Source: Shewanella sairae
Lineage (GTDB): Bacteria > Pseudomonadota > Gammaproteobacteria > Enterobacterales > Shewanellaceae
NCBI RefSeq assembly: GCF_023283535.1
Contig: NZ_JAKILT010000036.1
Span: 1-52,742, forward strand
Reading direction: 5' to 3'
DNA: 52,742 nt
Below the pieces are notes generated by a model. It searched no databases. It was not told where the DNA came from and worked only from the letters and a program-made list of their open reading frames with translations. Below, in pieces: positions 1-7,078 of this stretch (position 1 is its first letter; every line of letters begins with the position of its first letter). The translations under genes and the position numbers were made by a program.

Positions 1-441
1 CTTTATTCAGGCTCCTAGGTTCATCTGGTGATACAGATGGTCCACTCTATTAAGCGGTGGACAGCGCTTCATACGACCTCATGTCGCACGCCCCTTTATC
101 ATTTTCACGAATCAAAATGGTAAATAGTACAAGTAAAGCTTTGGCAATAGAGAAGTTAATGTGGGGAGCAAGATACAAGACCTGCCCCCGAATTAACATA
201 TAGGCCGGAGCCTAATGACTTTCTTCCTGCGTGAATATTGCACTTTATGTAACGATGGAGGTTCTTGGTCTCATTCAGGCAGAGAAACTGGGTATCAGTT
301 CTTTTTATGTTGTAACTAATTGTTGATATAGTGATTTATTGTTAGTCTTGAGTATTCGCCAAGTGCTGCGGACCTGTTCTTATTAAGACCATTCTTATGC
401 GGAATTCAGCCTTATATACCGTTATGTTTTTCGGAGATTTT
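1..441. other. Left-edge stretch without a recognisable gene
   Basis: AT-rich DNA before the first plausible gene. I see no tRNA, no integrase or transposase fragment and no long open frame with a ribosome binding site. A reading frame on the minus strand at 342-563 overlaps the first gene and has no family resemblance. The stretch looks like degraded accessory DNA. Confidence 0.4.
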
Positions 442-825
442 GTGAACTTTACCAAATCAGATAAATCAATAAAAAAGGAATTACTTACATCAATCCCACT
501 GTACATTTTGTCTGTTGTTTTACCTATTTTAGCTTGGCATGGTTGCCTTAAAGTAGATGACAATCCAGGCGTATGGTTTCAGCGAAGCGGATCATTGATG
601 GTGCTATTCGCAGTATGGGTAGAATTTAAATTATTTAAAATAGGTAATTATTCATCACCTCGAAGCCCTGATGGGCAAACTTGGGATGATATGGCAACAG
701 AAGATAATCTGAAAAATAAATATAGTACTCTCATTGAAAAGATGAAGTATCTTGCAGCTATACTCGCAATAATAGGCACGCTAATTTGGGGCTACGGTGA
801 TCTGTTTCTCAATCTAGTAAAATAA
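442..825 (+). CDS. Small membrane protein of unknown function
   Basis: I do not recognise a family. The frame is open from an ATG at 397, but a GTG at 442 has a good Shine-Dalgarno (GGAG at 433-436, five bases away), so I prefer a 127-aa product starting MNFTKSDKSIKKEL. It has a hydrophobic segment near residues 16-33 (PLYILSVVLPILAW), a second near 46-58 (SLMVLFAVWVEF) and a third near the C-terminus (LAAILAIIGTLIWGYGDLFL), so it is probably an inner-membrane protein. The stop codon lies four bases before an attC-like palindrome, the usual position of a gene in an integron cassette. Base composition is AT-rich compared with the core genes to the right. Confidence 0.6.
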   Translation: MNFTKSDKSIKKELLTSIPLYILSVVLPILAWHGCLKVDDNPGVWFQRSGSLMVLFAVWVEFKLFKIGNYSSPRSPDGQTWDDMATEDNLKNKYSTLIEKMKYLAAILAIIGTLIWGYGDLFLNLVK

Positions 826-828
826 AAA

Positions 829-910
829 CATAATAAGGTGTTCAAGCGGGACTGTTAAAGTTTGGTTCGGTTTCGCTAAACATTATAGGCCCTTTAACAG
901 GGCGTTAGCT
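829..910 (+). repeat. attC-like imperfect palindrome
   Basis: The right end reads GGCCCTTTAACAGGGCGTTAGCT and the left end carries a matching inverted copy (TGTTCAAGCGGGAC at 839-852). Between them is a smaller inverted pair (GTTTGG and CTAAAC). The terminal GTTAGCT at 904-910 resembles the integron core site GTTRRRY, and the total size, about 82 bp, is in the attC range. The left simple site is degenerate (ACATAAT instead of RYYYAAC). It could also be an unrelated hairpin or terminator. Confidence 0.45.
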
Positions 911-1279
911 TTATATTTTAATCTCAGGAGAGAATGGTTAGTGAAAAAGAAAGTGTTTGAGAAAAAAATTCTTAATCATGCAGAATGCTATTGCCGTAGG
1001 GGAGATACTTAGTGATTCCGTATAGCCGAATGTTATTCCTACCTAAGTTGACTTCGGTTTGGACTAGAGGGACAACTAGTAACATCGAGTAGCCAATTAT
1101 GTGGTAATTTTTGTTTGGAGATGAATTTGAACACCAAACTCCATGAACCCCCTCAGCAACTCTCTTTTGTCATTGTTTTTATTTGTCTTTTTTTGTGGGG
1201 TGTCATGCTCTTAGCGTTTTGCTGTTTTAGCTTTTTGTACGTAGCATGATGAAGTCATCCTACGTACAAGTTTGGGTAT
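911..1279. other. Gene-poor stretch with a possible degraded cassette gene
   Basis: Just after the attC-like site is an AGGAGA ribosome binding site and a frame starting with GTG at about 941 that stops after 23 codons, which may be the remnant of a following cassette gene. The rest has no supported gene. A long palindrome at 1235-1269 is listed separately. Confidence 0.35.
1235..1269. repeat. 35-bp near-perfect palindrome
   Basis: Outer arms TTGTACGTAG (1235-1244) and CTACGTACAA (1260-1269) are perfect, and the inner part pairs again as GATGA (1248-1252) with TCATC (1255-1259). It lies just downstream of the minus-strand two-gene operon at 1280-1725. No U-tract follows it on the minus strand (the tail is A-rich), so it is not a standard intrinsic terminator. 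It may be an operator, an mRNA 3'-end stabiliser or a repeat element. Confidence 0.6.
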
Positions 1280-1411
1280 TTAATCTTTTACATATGTTTG
1301 GATATACTGGTCCTGGCAGTCCTCGCATAAACTGATTTCATCTGACACTAGTGTTGCTATCTCATCGCACCAATCACAGCATGGGCTATGATTTTCATTA
1401 TTCTTGTACAT
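1280..1411 (-). CDS. 43-aa microprotein with two CXXC motifs
   Basis: A 43-codon frame with Cys-X2-Cys at residues 12-15 (CDWC) and again at 29-32 (CEDC), the pattern of a small zinc ribbon or zinc knuckle; a third cysteine is at position 11. It is acidic and has no signal peptide, so is probably cytoplasmic. The ATG follows the stop of the upstream gene by two bases, and a GAGGAC ribosome binding site overlaps the end of that gene, so the two are very likely translated together. I know no named family for it. A zinc-binding adaptor role is inference from the cysteines. Confidence 0.65.
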   Translation of the reverse strand: MYKNNENHSPCCDWCDEIATLVSDEISLCEDCQDQYIQTYVKD

Positions 1412-1413
1412 TT

Positions 1414-1725
1414 TTAATGTCCTCTTTTAGTGGTTGAATCATTCAACGTATCTCGTACTGATTTTCCAAACCCTCTTTTTAGGGACGCGTTGAGCGTGTA
1501 CTCGATAAAATGAGAAGCTTTTCTTGAAGCCTCTGTAAATGATATTGATTCTTCTTGTGCTATTTGATGGCTCATTTCAACTAGGACTGCCTGCTCTCCA
1601 TGCTCATGTATAGCCATTTGTAAGTGGTAGCTATCATTGTGGTTATTCAAAGCATTTACACGAGCCACAAATGTGGTAAATGAACGTAATCTAATTTCTC
1701 GAATGGTGTTGGCTAAATTGGTCAT
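1414..1725 (-). CDS. Hypothetical 103-aa protein
   Basis: No family recognised. The product is soluble, mostly helical in appearance and without a signal peptide (MTNLANTIREIRLRSF...). The ATG has a good ribosome binding site (AGGAAA, about seven bases upstream). It is the first gene of a two-gene operon with the 43-aa double-CXXC protein and is divergent from the 610-aa orphan at 1944. The local DNA is AT-rich, which suggests accessory origin. Confidence 0.6.
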   Translation of the reverse strand: MTNLANTIREIRLRSFTTFVARVNALNNHNDSYHLQMAIHEHGEQAVLVEMSHQIAQEESISFTEASRKASHFIEYTLNASLKRGFGKSVRDTLNDSTTKRGH

Positions 1726-1943
1726 TAGTTCTTTTCCTAGGTTTTGTAATGGACAGCTAAAAGTGTACCTCTAAACCTAACTTTCTCAATCATTTAGACT
1801 GTCATTAATTGTTTTTTGTGGATTTTATAGTTAAAAGCTGCTTAACTACCTCTTCGTGAATATCTATGTGATACTAAACGTATTTATTCTTTAATGGTTC
1901 CACTTGAAATAGTGCTTATATGTAGTAGAAGGTATTTATATTT

Positions 1944-3776
1944 ATGCTGAAAGACCTTTCTGAAGGCCAAAATTCCAAAGTGGATGGTTATGATTTACAG
2001 CAAAGAACGTTGATTACAATCCTTAACCACCGTCACCTTTTTCGCAGCAATCCATTTGAAGATGCTAAAAATGGAGTAATTGCCGAGTGGATGCAGTTAC
2101 TAATGGTTGTTGAACGGATCAAGCACGATAAATCGTCAAGAGAGATTCTTGAAAAAGTTGATCGTTTAATTGAAGAGATTTTTTCTAACTCTGACGTAAA
2201 TCATTGGGTAAAAGCCAATCGCTCCATCTTTAATTCTTATGCAAATACAGGGGATGAATTGAAGTGGGAAGCGGTTTCTTTGTTACTTGGTTGTTTAGAT
2301 AATGGTGATAAATATAATACATATTTAGTCAATGCTTTCGAGCGTCAACAGGAGAGAACTGAGCGGGAGTCTAAGCAGCAAATAGTTAGAGTTCGGGACG
2401 CTAAGGTTATAAATATAGAGACGAAGATTTTACCTAGTTTAATGGAGGATTTTGATTTTCAAAACTTGAATGATTATAGACTGGGTTATCCTCATCATCT
2501 CATCATGCGTGCATACCGTTATGGTAATGATTTGCTCAAAAAGATAGCTAACTTGAATAGCTTTGATAACGATAAATTTCTGACTTTACGTGAGGATGTC
2601 GTTTCTAGTTATTTAGATTCTATTACCTCTGGTCAGACTAAGTATCCTACAAAAATGGATGTGGTTAGCGCGAGTAAATATCGTCATGATCTCATTCATT
2701 CATTTAATCGTGCTATTGAGGAAAAAGTCGCTAATAAGCTAAAGGAAGATGTAGAAGCTATTGAAAAGGCGTTAAATTTTAAGCGTATTCAATCTGCTGG
2801 ATTCGCTCCAATTGTTACGGACATTACAGTGGCCGATTGCACTGTTCATCCTCAAGTTTCAGCTGAAAATTCCGAGTCGTATGATGAATCACTGGCACAG
2901 AGCTTGTGTGAAGAGCGGTTACAACTATCTTTTCAAAAATCTGAATTTATCAAAGCACTTAATGATGGTTATTACCGTCATTTTATTAGTGCTGTTTCTG
3001 ATGCAGCATTCGAGCACATTGAAAAATCTAAAGAGTTAACCTGGAGGGGGAGTAACCACTTTAGGATGAGAAACTCTGAAAACTATATTTCTGGGTTGTG
3101 GAACTTTCAACATTGGAGTCTAGTTAGTTGTACTCAAGTATTCAATAAGCGCACTACGGCTTCATTTGTTGTTATGCAACGAGGGATGCATTTTTCTCAT
3201 TGGTGCTTTAAGCAAGAAAAACAACGAAGGCAAACAATAAGGCAAAAAACAGAGCTCTTTGTGAAAGAAACAGAAGGGCGCTTTGGAAAAGCGTCAACTG
3301 TTCGTCAATCATATGAAGCTCTTAAAAAGTTCACTAAAGAATGCTTGCCGGAGATTATATATAGTCAAGTTCAGGAAAGATTACCGGTTGAGCAAAAAGG
3401 CTTATCTGATTTTTTTTCACCGTTAAACAGTGCAGTTGACCATAATTTTATTGGCTTTAATAAATCTATTCAGGAAAACTTTTATTGGTTGGGAGAACAA
3501 CTGCCCACAGAGCCTATTGAGGCTATAGTCTTTTACCGAAAACTTGTAAGGTTAGTTCGCGACTTAGAAGCTAAAGGTGAGTTGGAGGTAGCTATTGAGG
3601 TTGTGATTAAATGCCTTACAGGGAAAGTCCTAGAGGACAAAAGTTCTGTTATACATTATTCGTACTCTAGGTTGAGTCCATTTGGTAACTATGACTTGCC
3701 AAATACGGTTGAGGTTTTTAATTTAAAGGAGCCTCTAAAGTTCCAAATAGATGTGTTTCCTGGTGTTCTAATTTAG
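1944..3776 (+). CDS. Large orphan protein, 610 aa, unknown function
   Basis: A single uninterrupted frame of 610 codons, with GAAGG at 1928-1932 upstream of the ATG. There is no signal peptide or membrane segment, and I see no Walker, nuclease, methylase or HTH motif. Charged helical stretches are frequent, for example around residues 133-160 (FERQQERTERESKQQIVRVRD) and 265-285 (AIEEKVANKLKEDVEAIEK), suggesting a helical or partly coiled-coil protein. A basic stretch occurs near 435-450 (KQEKQRRQTIRQK). It lies alone between AT-rich gaps, divergent from the small operon at 1280-1725. Length and intactness argue that it is under selection. A role in phage defence or mobile-element biology is possible but not shown. 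Confidence 0.7.
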   Translation: MLKDLSEGQNSKVDGYDLQQRTLITILNHRHLFRSNPFEDAKNGVIAEWMQLLMVVERIKHDKSSREILEKVDRLIEEIFSNSDVNHWVKANRSIFNSYANTGDELKWEAVSLLLGCLDNGDKYNTYLVNAFERQQERTERESKQQIVRVRDAKVINIETKILPSLMEDFDFQNLNDYRLGYPHHLIMRAYRYGNDLLKKIANLNSFDNDKFLTLREDVVSSYLDSITSGQTKYPTKMDVVSASKYRHDLIHSFNRAIEEKVANKLKEDVEAIEKALNFKRIQSAGFAPIVTDITVADCTVHPQVSAENSESYDESLAQSLCEERLQLSFQKSEFIKALNDGYYRHFISAVSDAAFEHIEKSKELTWRGSNHFRMRNSENYISGLWNFQHWSLVSCTQVFNKRTTASFVVMQRGMHFSHWCFKQEKQRRQTIRQKTELFVKETEGRFGKASTVRQSYEALKKFTKECLPEIIYSQVQERLPVEQKGLSDFFSPLNSAVDHNFIGFNKSIQENFYWLGEQLPTEPIEAIVFYRKLVRLVRDLEAKGELEVAIEVVIKCLTGKVLEDKSSVIHYSYSRLSPFGNYDLPNTVEVFNLKEPLKFQIDVFPGVLI

Positions 3777-4170
3777 GTGGCACTAGGTATCCAGTTCAAA
3801 ACGAGGTGACAAAAGTTAGTTTTTACCTCCCGTAATAAAAGTACATATTACAATTCTCGTTTATTTGAGCTTGTTCCAATTTGTCAGCTTATGGTTATAT
3901 TTTATGTCAGTATATGGTTATATCTTTAAGCTAAGTTATTGAAAGCTGAAAGCAGCCTATGTCAGGTTATGCTTCCAGCGACAACTCGTTAATAAGGGGC
4001 TTTTTGTTGCCCCATATTTGTTACTCTCTACGCCAGAAAAGCTAGGTTATATCCAATTGACGGTATTATTCGATAGTAAGTTAGCGCGGATCTGATAAGT
4101 AAATGCTATTGATTTACATGATATTATCAGAGACCATTTGCTCAGTAGTGGTTGCTGAGTATATTTGTTT
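3777..4170. other. AT-rich intergenic stretch with short repeats
   Basis: No gene is visible. It contains two direct copies of a 19-bp motif, TGTCAGCTTATGGTTATAT at 3882-3900 and TGTCAGTATATGGTTATAT at 3905-3923 (17 of 19 identical, period 23), a GGGGC/GCCCC hairpin at 3996-4013, and a nested inverted repeat at 4091-4131 just before the next operon. Confidence 0.5.
4091..4131. promoter_or_regulatory. Nested inverted repeat upstream of the Imm11-like operon
   Basis: TCTGATAA (4091-4098) pairs with TTATCAGA (4124-4131), and GTAAAT (4099-4104) pairs with ATTTAC (4112-4117), with a six-base asymmetric bulge. It sits 40 bases before the start codon at 4171, in the position of an operator or a 5' leader structure. 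Function is inferred from position only. Confidence 0.35.
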
Positions 4171-4734
4171 ATGAATTATTATTTGTTGTCTGCAGTATTT
4201 GAAGCTGACGAAGCGAGCTTCACAGAGCAACCACCTCAGCAGCTCAACTTTTATCACACCGAGCCTAAATCATTTGCTACGCCGCCAGTTGTCAGCCTTG
4301 ATACTTTTTATGAAGGCCGGGCAATGTCTGACTTTTTAAAACTGGGTATTGGCTTTGTGGCTAGCAAAAGAGTGCAAAGTATCTTCCAGATAAACGGTTT
4401 TACCGGAATACAGTTTGTGCCTGTTGAGGTGTACGCTAACACTGTTAACCACAGTTTTGCATTTATGAATTGCATCGCAGATTATGATCTACTTGATGCT
4501 GTGGCGTCTAATGCCAAACGTTTTAAAGAGGTGATTGGTGGCTATGCTAAGGTGTCGGATGAGAAGCTTGATAAACACAAGTTTTTACGTAGCGCAATCA
4601 CTCATGACTGCTTCACTCTGTCGAATTACAAACTGGTTTATTATGTCAATGAGCGAGTCAAACTCGCTCTAGAGCAAGCCGGCGTTAGCGGTATCGCTTT
4701 TATCCCTGCTGATTTCGCCGCTACATCGACATAG
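4171..4734 (+). CDS. Imm11/DUF1629-like protein (putative immunity protein)
   Basis: The 187-aa product begins MNYYLLSAVFEAD and contains the stretch SDFLKLGIGFVASKRV followed by FTGIQFVPVEVY, which resembles the MXAN_0049-type immunity family (Imm11, DUF1629). That family is associated by genome context with polymorphic toxin systems in other bacteria. The C-terminal part repeats a similar phrase (GVSGIAFIPADF). It has no signal peptide and is probably cytoplasmic. The ATG at 4171 is preferred over an upstream TTG at 4165; the ribosome binding site is weak. It is followed 22 bases later by an unrecognised 327-aa gene and then a membrane protein, apparently one operon. No toxin gene is visible in the window. 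The family call was made by eye and is uncertain. Confidence 0.5.
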   Translation: MNYYLLSAVFEADEASFTEQPPQQLNFYHTEPKSFATPPVVSLDTFYEGRAMSDFLKLGIGFVASKRVQSIFQINGFTGIQFVPVEVYANTVNHSFAFMNCIADYDLLDAVASNAKRFKEVIGGYAKVSDEKLDKHKFLRSAITHDCFTLSNYKLVYYVNERVKLALEQAGVSGIAFIPADFAATST

Positions 4735-4756
4735 TGGGTGAGGGATTGAGAATATT

Positions 4757-5740
4757 ATGGATAATGCACAAAAGTACCTAAGCCTTTATAACAAACTTGC
4801 CGAAGAACGCCAGCAAGGTTTTGCTGAGACATACCCTTACATTCGTTCATGGGATGAGTTGCAGCAATTATATAGCGTTGAACTTGAGCCAGAAGACACG
4901 GTTAAGTTACTTGTAAATCGAGATGACTTGCCGAAGGCGATAGCGAGATGTTTACGAGATACTCAGCCGATTGAGCTATTTGGATGTTATCAAGCGTTCA
5001 CCACCCAAGATTGTCAGATGCTCAATGACGTTATCTTTCAGTCCACAAGGCAAAGGCTATTATCGAGCGCCATCACTGCTGGTGGCACAGATCACAGCAG
5101 TTTTTATCACAATATAGTGGCAGCTTTTGCAGCTAATGATTTTGAAATAATGCATACATTTGCACCCGCAGACTTACCATTTTGCAAGTATCCCTACTAC
5201 AACGCCCCCGCGCTGAACCTCATTACTTCACTGTATTATCAAGATAGTGCTAAGCAAACAGAAGCATTAGCTTTAGCGGCAAAATTTTTACAAAAGAAAC
5301 TGCCAGTGTTAGATGCTGCGGTTATCAATTTTCTAGTGGCGCTGATGCTAGGTGATAGTCATCGCGCGAGTGAAGCATTGCAGCAAGCTAGTCTTGGCTT
5401 TGCCCGCAGCCGGGTAAATAGCACACTGGAAAAATGTTTTGCGCTCGAGTTACACGGCCTTTATAACTTCGCTCGCTATATTGACCCTGTGTTATTTGCT
5501 CAAATCTGTATGCCAACAGCTGCTGGTTTTTCTAAATCGTTCGCTGAGTGGCAGCGAGATAATGCTTATGTAACGGGTAAGCTCTTTTATCAATATCCGC
5601 CAGAACGAGAATTGATGAATTTGATTTTAACTGCCAAATTACCTCAATTGACACTGATAGAGCATAAGAAGAATAGCTTTATCCAAGATGAGCCTGCCTT
5701 TTTGGGTAAGTTAATCGATGCCATAGTGCCAATCGGATAA
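4757..5740 (+). CDS. Hypothetical 327-aa soluble protein
   Basis: No family recognised. The protein is soluble, without signal peptide or membrane segments, and reads as mostly helical with alanine- and leucine-rich stretches around residues 170-225 (EALALAAKFLQKKLPVL, LVALMLGDSHRASEAL), which could be TPR-like helical hairpins; that is only an impression. It starts 22 bases after the Imm11-like gene and ends two bases before the GTG of the next gene, so the three are almost surely co-transcribed. Confidence 0.6.
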   Translation: MDNAQKYLSLYNKLAEERQQGFAETYPYIRSWDELQQLYSVELEPEDTVKLLVNRDDLPKAIARCLRDTQPIELFGCYQAFTTQDCQMLNDVIFQSTRQRLLSSAITAGGTDHSSFYHNIVAAFAANDFEIMHTFAPADLPFCKYPYYNAPALNLITSLYYQDSAKQTEALALAAKFLQKKLPVLDAAVINFLVALMLGDSHRASEALQQASLGFARSRVNSTLEKCFALELHGLYNFARYIDPVLFAQICMPTAAGFSKSFAEWQRDNAYVTGKLFYQYPPERELMNLILTAKLPQLTLIEHKKNSFIQDEPAFLGKLIDAIVPIG

Positions 5741-5742
5741 GC

Positions 5743-7014
5743 GTGGGATATGTAGTGAACACAGTCGCCAGTATTCAAGATACAGTTCTCACCCCTTTTA
5801 CGCGAAGCATGTTCCAGAAAGCCTCGTTAGTGATTGGTTTAGGCTTTCTACTTGGGGCGTGTTTTTATGGTGCTCAGGCTATTTCGCTAGTGCTAACCAT
5901 TTTCGCAACGCTTTATGTCATCATCAGTTTTGTTTTTAAACCTAAGTTACGCCAACACATTTACCTTAAAGATGATGCGTTACGAATATCAAAGTTGGCG
6001 CAAATATCTAGCTTTGATAAATGGGTATTGGGTTGTTTCGTTGTGATTGTGGCAGCGAGCGATATCTATGCTTTGGCTAATATCAGCATACTAATGCTGG
6101 TAATTGTGGCCTATCAAATCTGCCTATCTGTATTGATTTACAGACGCTTGCATCGTCAGGACGAACTTGTTTTGCCCTTGGTAGAGAAGTATTTACTGCT
6201 GGAGAACAAACAGTCTAACTGTTTGCTACTGCAAAGGTTTGATATTTATATGGTTAAACAGCCCGCTGAAATATTACCCCTGCCAGCGGAGGTTTTAACT
6301 GAGCAAGATGAAGCTACACAGCGGCAACTTGAGTTTGTTGGCACTATCTCGCTTGAGGAAGATCCGTTCGAAGGTGATGATGCCAAAACGGTTATTGCGC
6401 AGCTCAATCAGCACCTATCCATGATGACGGGCCACACAATCACTAAAAAGTCATGGCGTGATGGAGTAAAGATATTTTTATTGAGCTTCACTGGTTTATA
6501 CGCTTACGTTTTTTGGCTGCCAGGCCTGTTTAAGTTTATGTTTCCTGTTGGCCGCTATCGAAATAAGTTCGGTGATGTTATTTACAGGACTGAGTCAATG
6601 TCAGATGGGGGCGTGGTGTTTATGATGGTCATTGCGTTTATCATGCTCGCCCTGCCTTGTTTGGCCTACATATTTAGCTTTTATAGTGATGTTAAGTCTC
6701 GAACCTTTAAGTCCGTTTGCATCACTAAAGATGCAACTTGGCTGCTAACTCCCGGCATAAATGGCCATGATTCGAGAAAGATATCATGCGCCGAAATCGC
6801 TTATATTAGTCACGCCGATGTTCAAGTTGGAGCCGAAGATAGTGCTCCGCTACGTTTATCTATCGACGGTGATATAAAGCTAATTGGAGTGGATAGTCAT
6901 CTCATTCCATTAAGTGGTTGGGTTTGGAGCGGCCGATATATTCTCAATTATTTAGTTAAATTGGGAGTGCCGGTGAGATTGGTGCCGCAAGAGAAAAAAC
7001 CAAAGAATGAATAG
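5743..7014 (+). CDS. Multi-pass membrane protein of unknown function
   Basis: A 423-aa protein starting with GTG at 5743, two bases after the stop of the preceding gene. Hydrophobic segments lie near residues 26-65 (probably two), 92-132 (two), about 235-260 (FLLSFTGLYAYVFWLPGLF) and 283-310 (VFMMVIAFIMLALPCLAYIF), with a soluble part at about 150-230 and another at the C-terminus. No family recognised. As last gene of the Imm11-like operon it may be a membrane partner of the 327-aa protein. A strong hairpin at 7025-7049 follows. Confidence 0.6.
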   Translation: MGYVVNTVASIQDTVLTPFTRSMFQKASLVIGLGFLLGACFYGAQAISLVLTIFATLYVIISFVFKPKLRQHIYLKDDALRISKLAQISSFDKWVLGCFVVIVAASDIYALANISILMLVIVAYQICLSVLIYRRLHRQDELVLPLVEKYLLLENKQSNCLLLQRFDIYMVKQPAEILPLPAEVLTEQDEATQRQLEFVGTISLEEDPFEGDDAKTVIAQLNQHLSMMTGHTITKKSWRDGVKIFLLSFTGLYAYVFWLPGLFKFMFPVGRYRNKFGDVIYRTESMSDGGVVFMMVIAFIMLALPCLAYIFSFYSDVKSRTFKSVCITKDATWLLTPGINGHDSRKISCAEIAYISHADVQVGAEDSAPLRLSIDGDIKLIGVDSHLIPLSGWVWSGRYILNYLVKLGVPVRLVPQEKKPKNE

Positions 7015-7024
7015 TGCGCATAAA

Positions 7025-7049
7025 AAAGCCTAGCTGTTAGCTAGGCTTT
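7025..7049 (-). terminator. Intrinsic terminator, mainly for mgtE
   Basis: AAAGCCTAGC and GCTAGGCTTT form a ten-base stem around TGTTA. On the minus strand it is followed by a run of T, as expected for a terminator of mgtE. It may also stop the convergent plus-strand operon, though the plus-strand T-run is short. Confidence 0.8.
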
Positions 7050-7078
7050 GTGGTTTCTGTGCTCAGAAAATCCAACTG

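Noticed and set aside
415..430. GTTATGT as a cassette insertion point upstream of the first gene
   Set aside because: It does not fit GTTRRRY well and no attC-like palindrome precedes it.
342..563. Minus-strand 73-codon frame near the left edge
   Set aside because: Overlaps the better-supported membrane protein gene in antisense, with no ribosome binding site and no family resemblance.
3996..4013. GGGGC/GCCCC hairpin as a terminator
   Set aside because: The T-run is in the loop and not after the stem; no gene ends close by on the matching strand.
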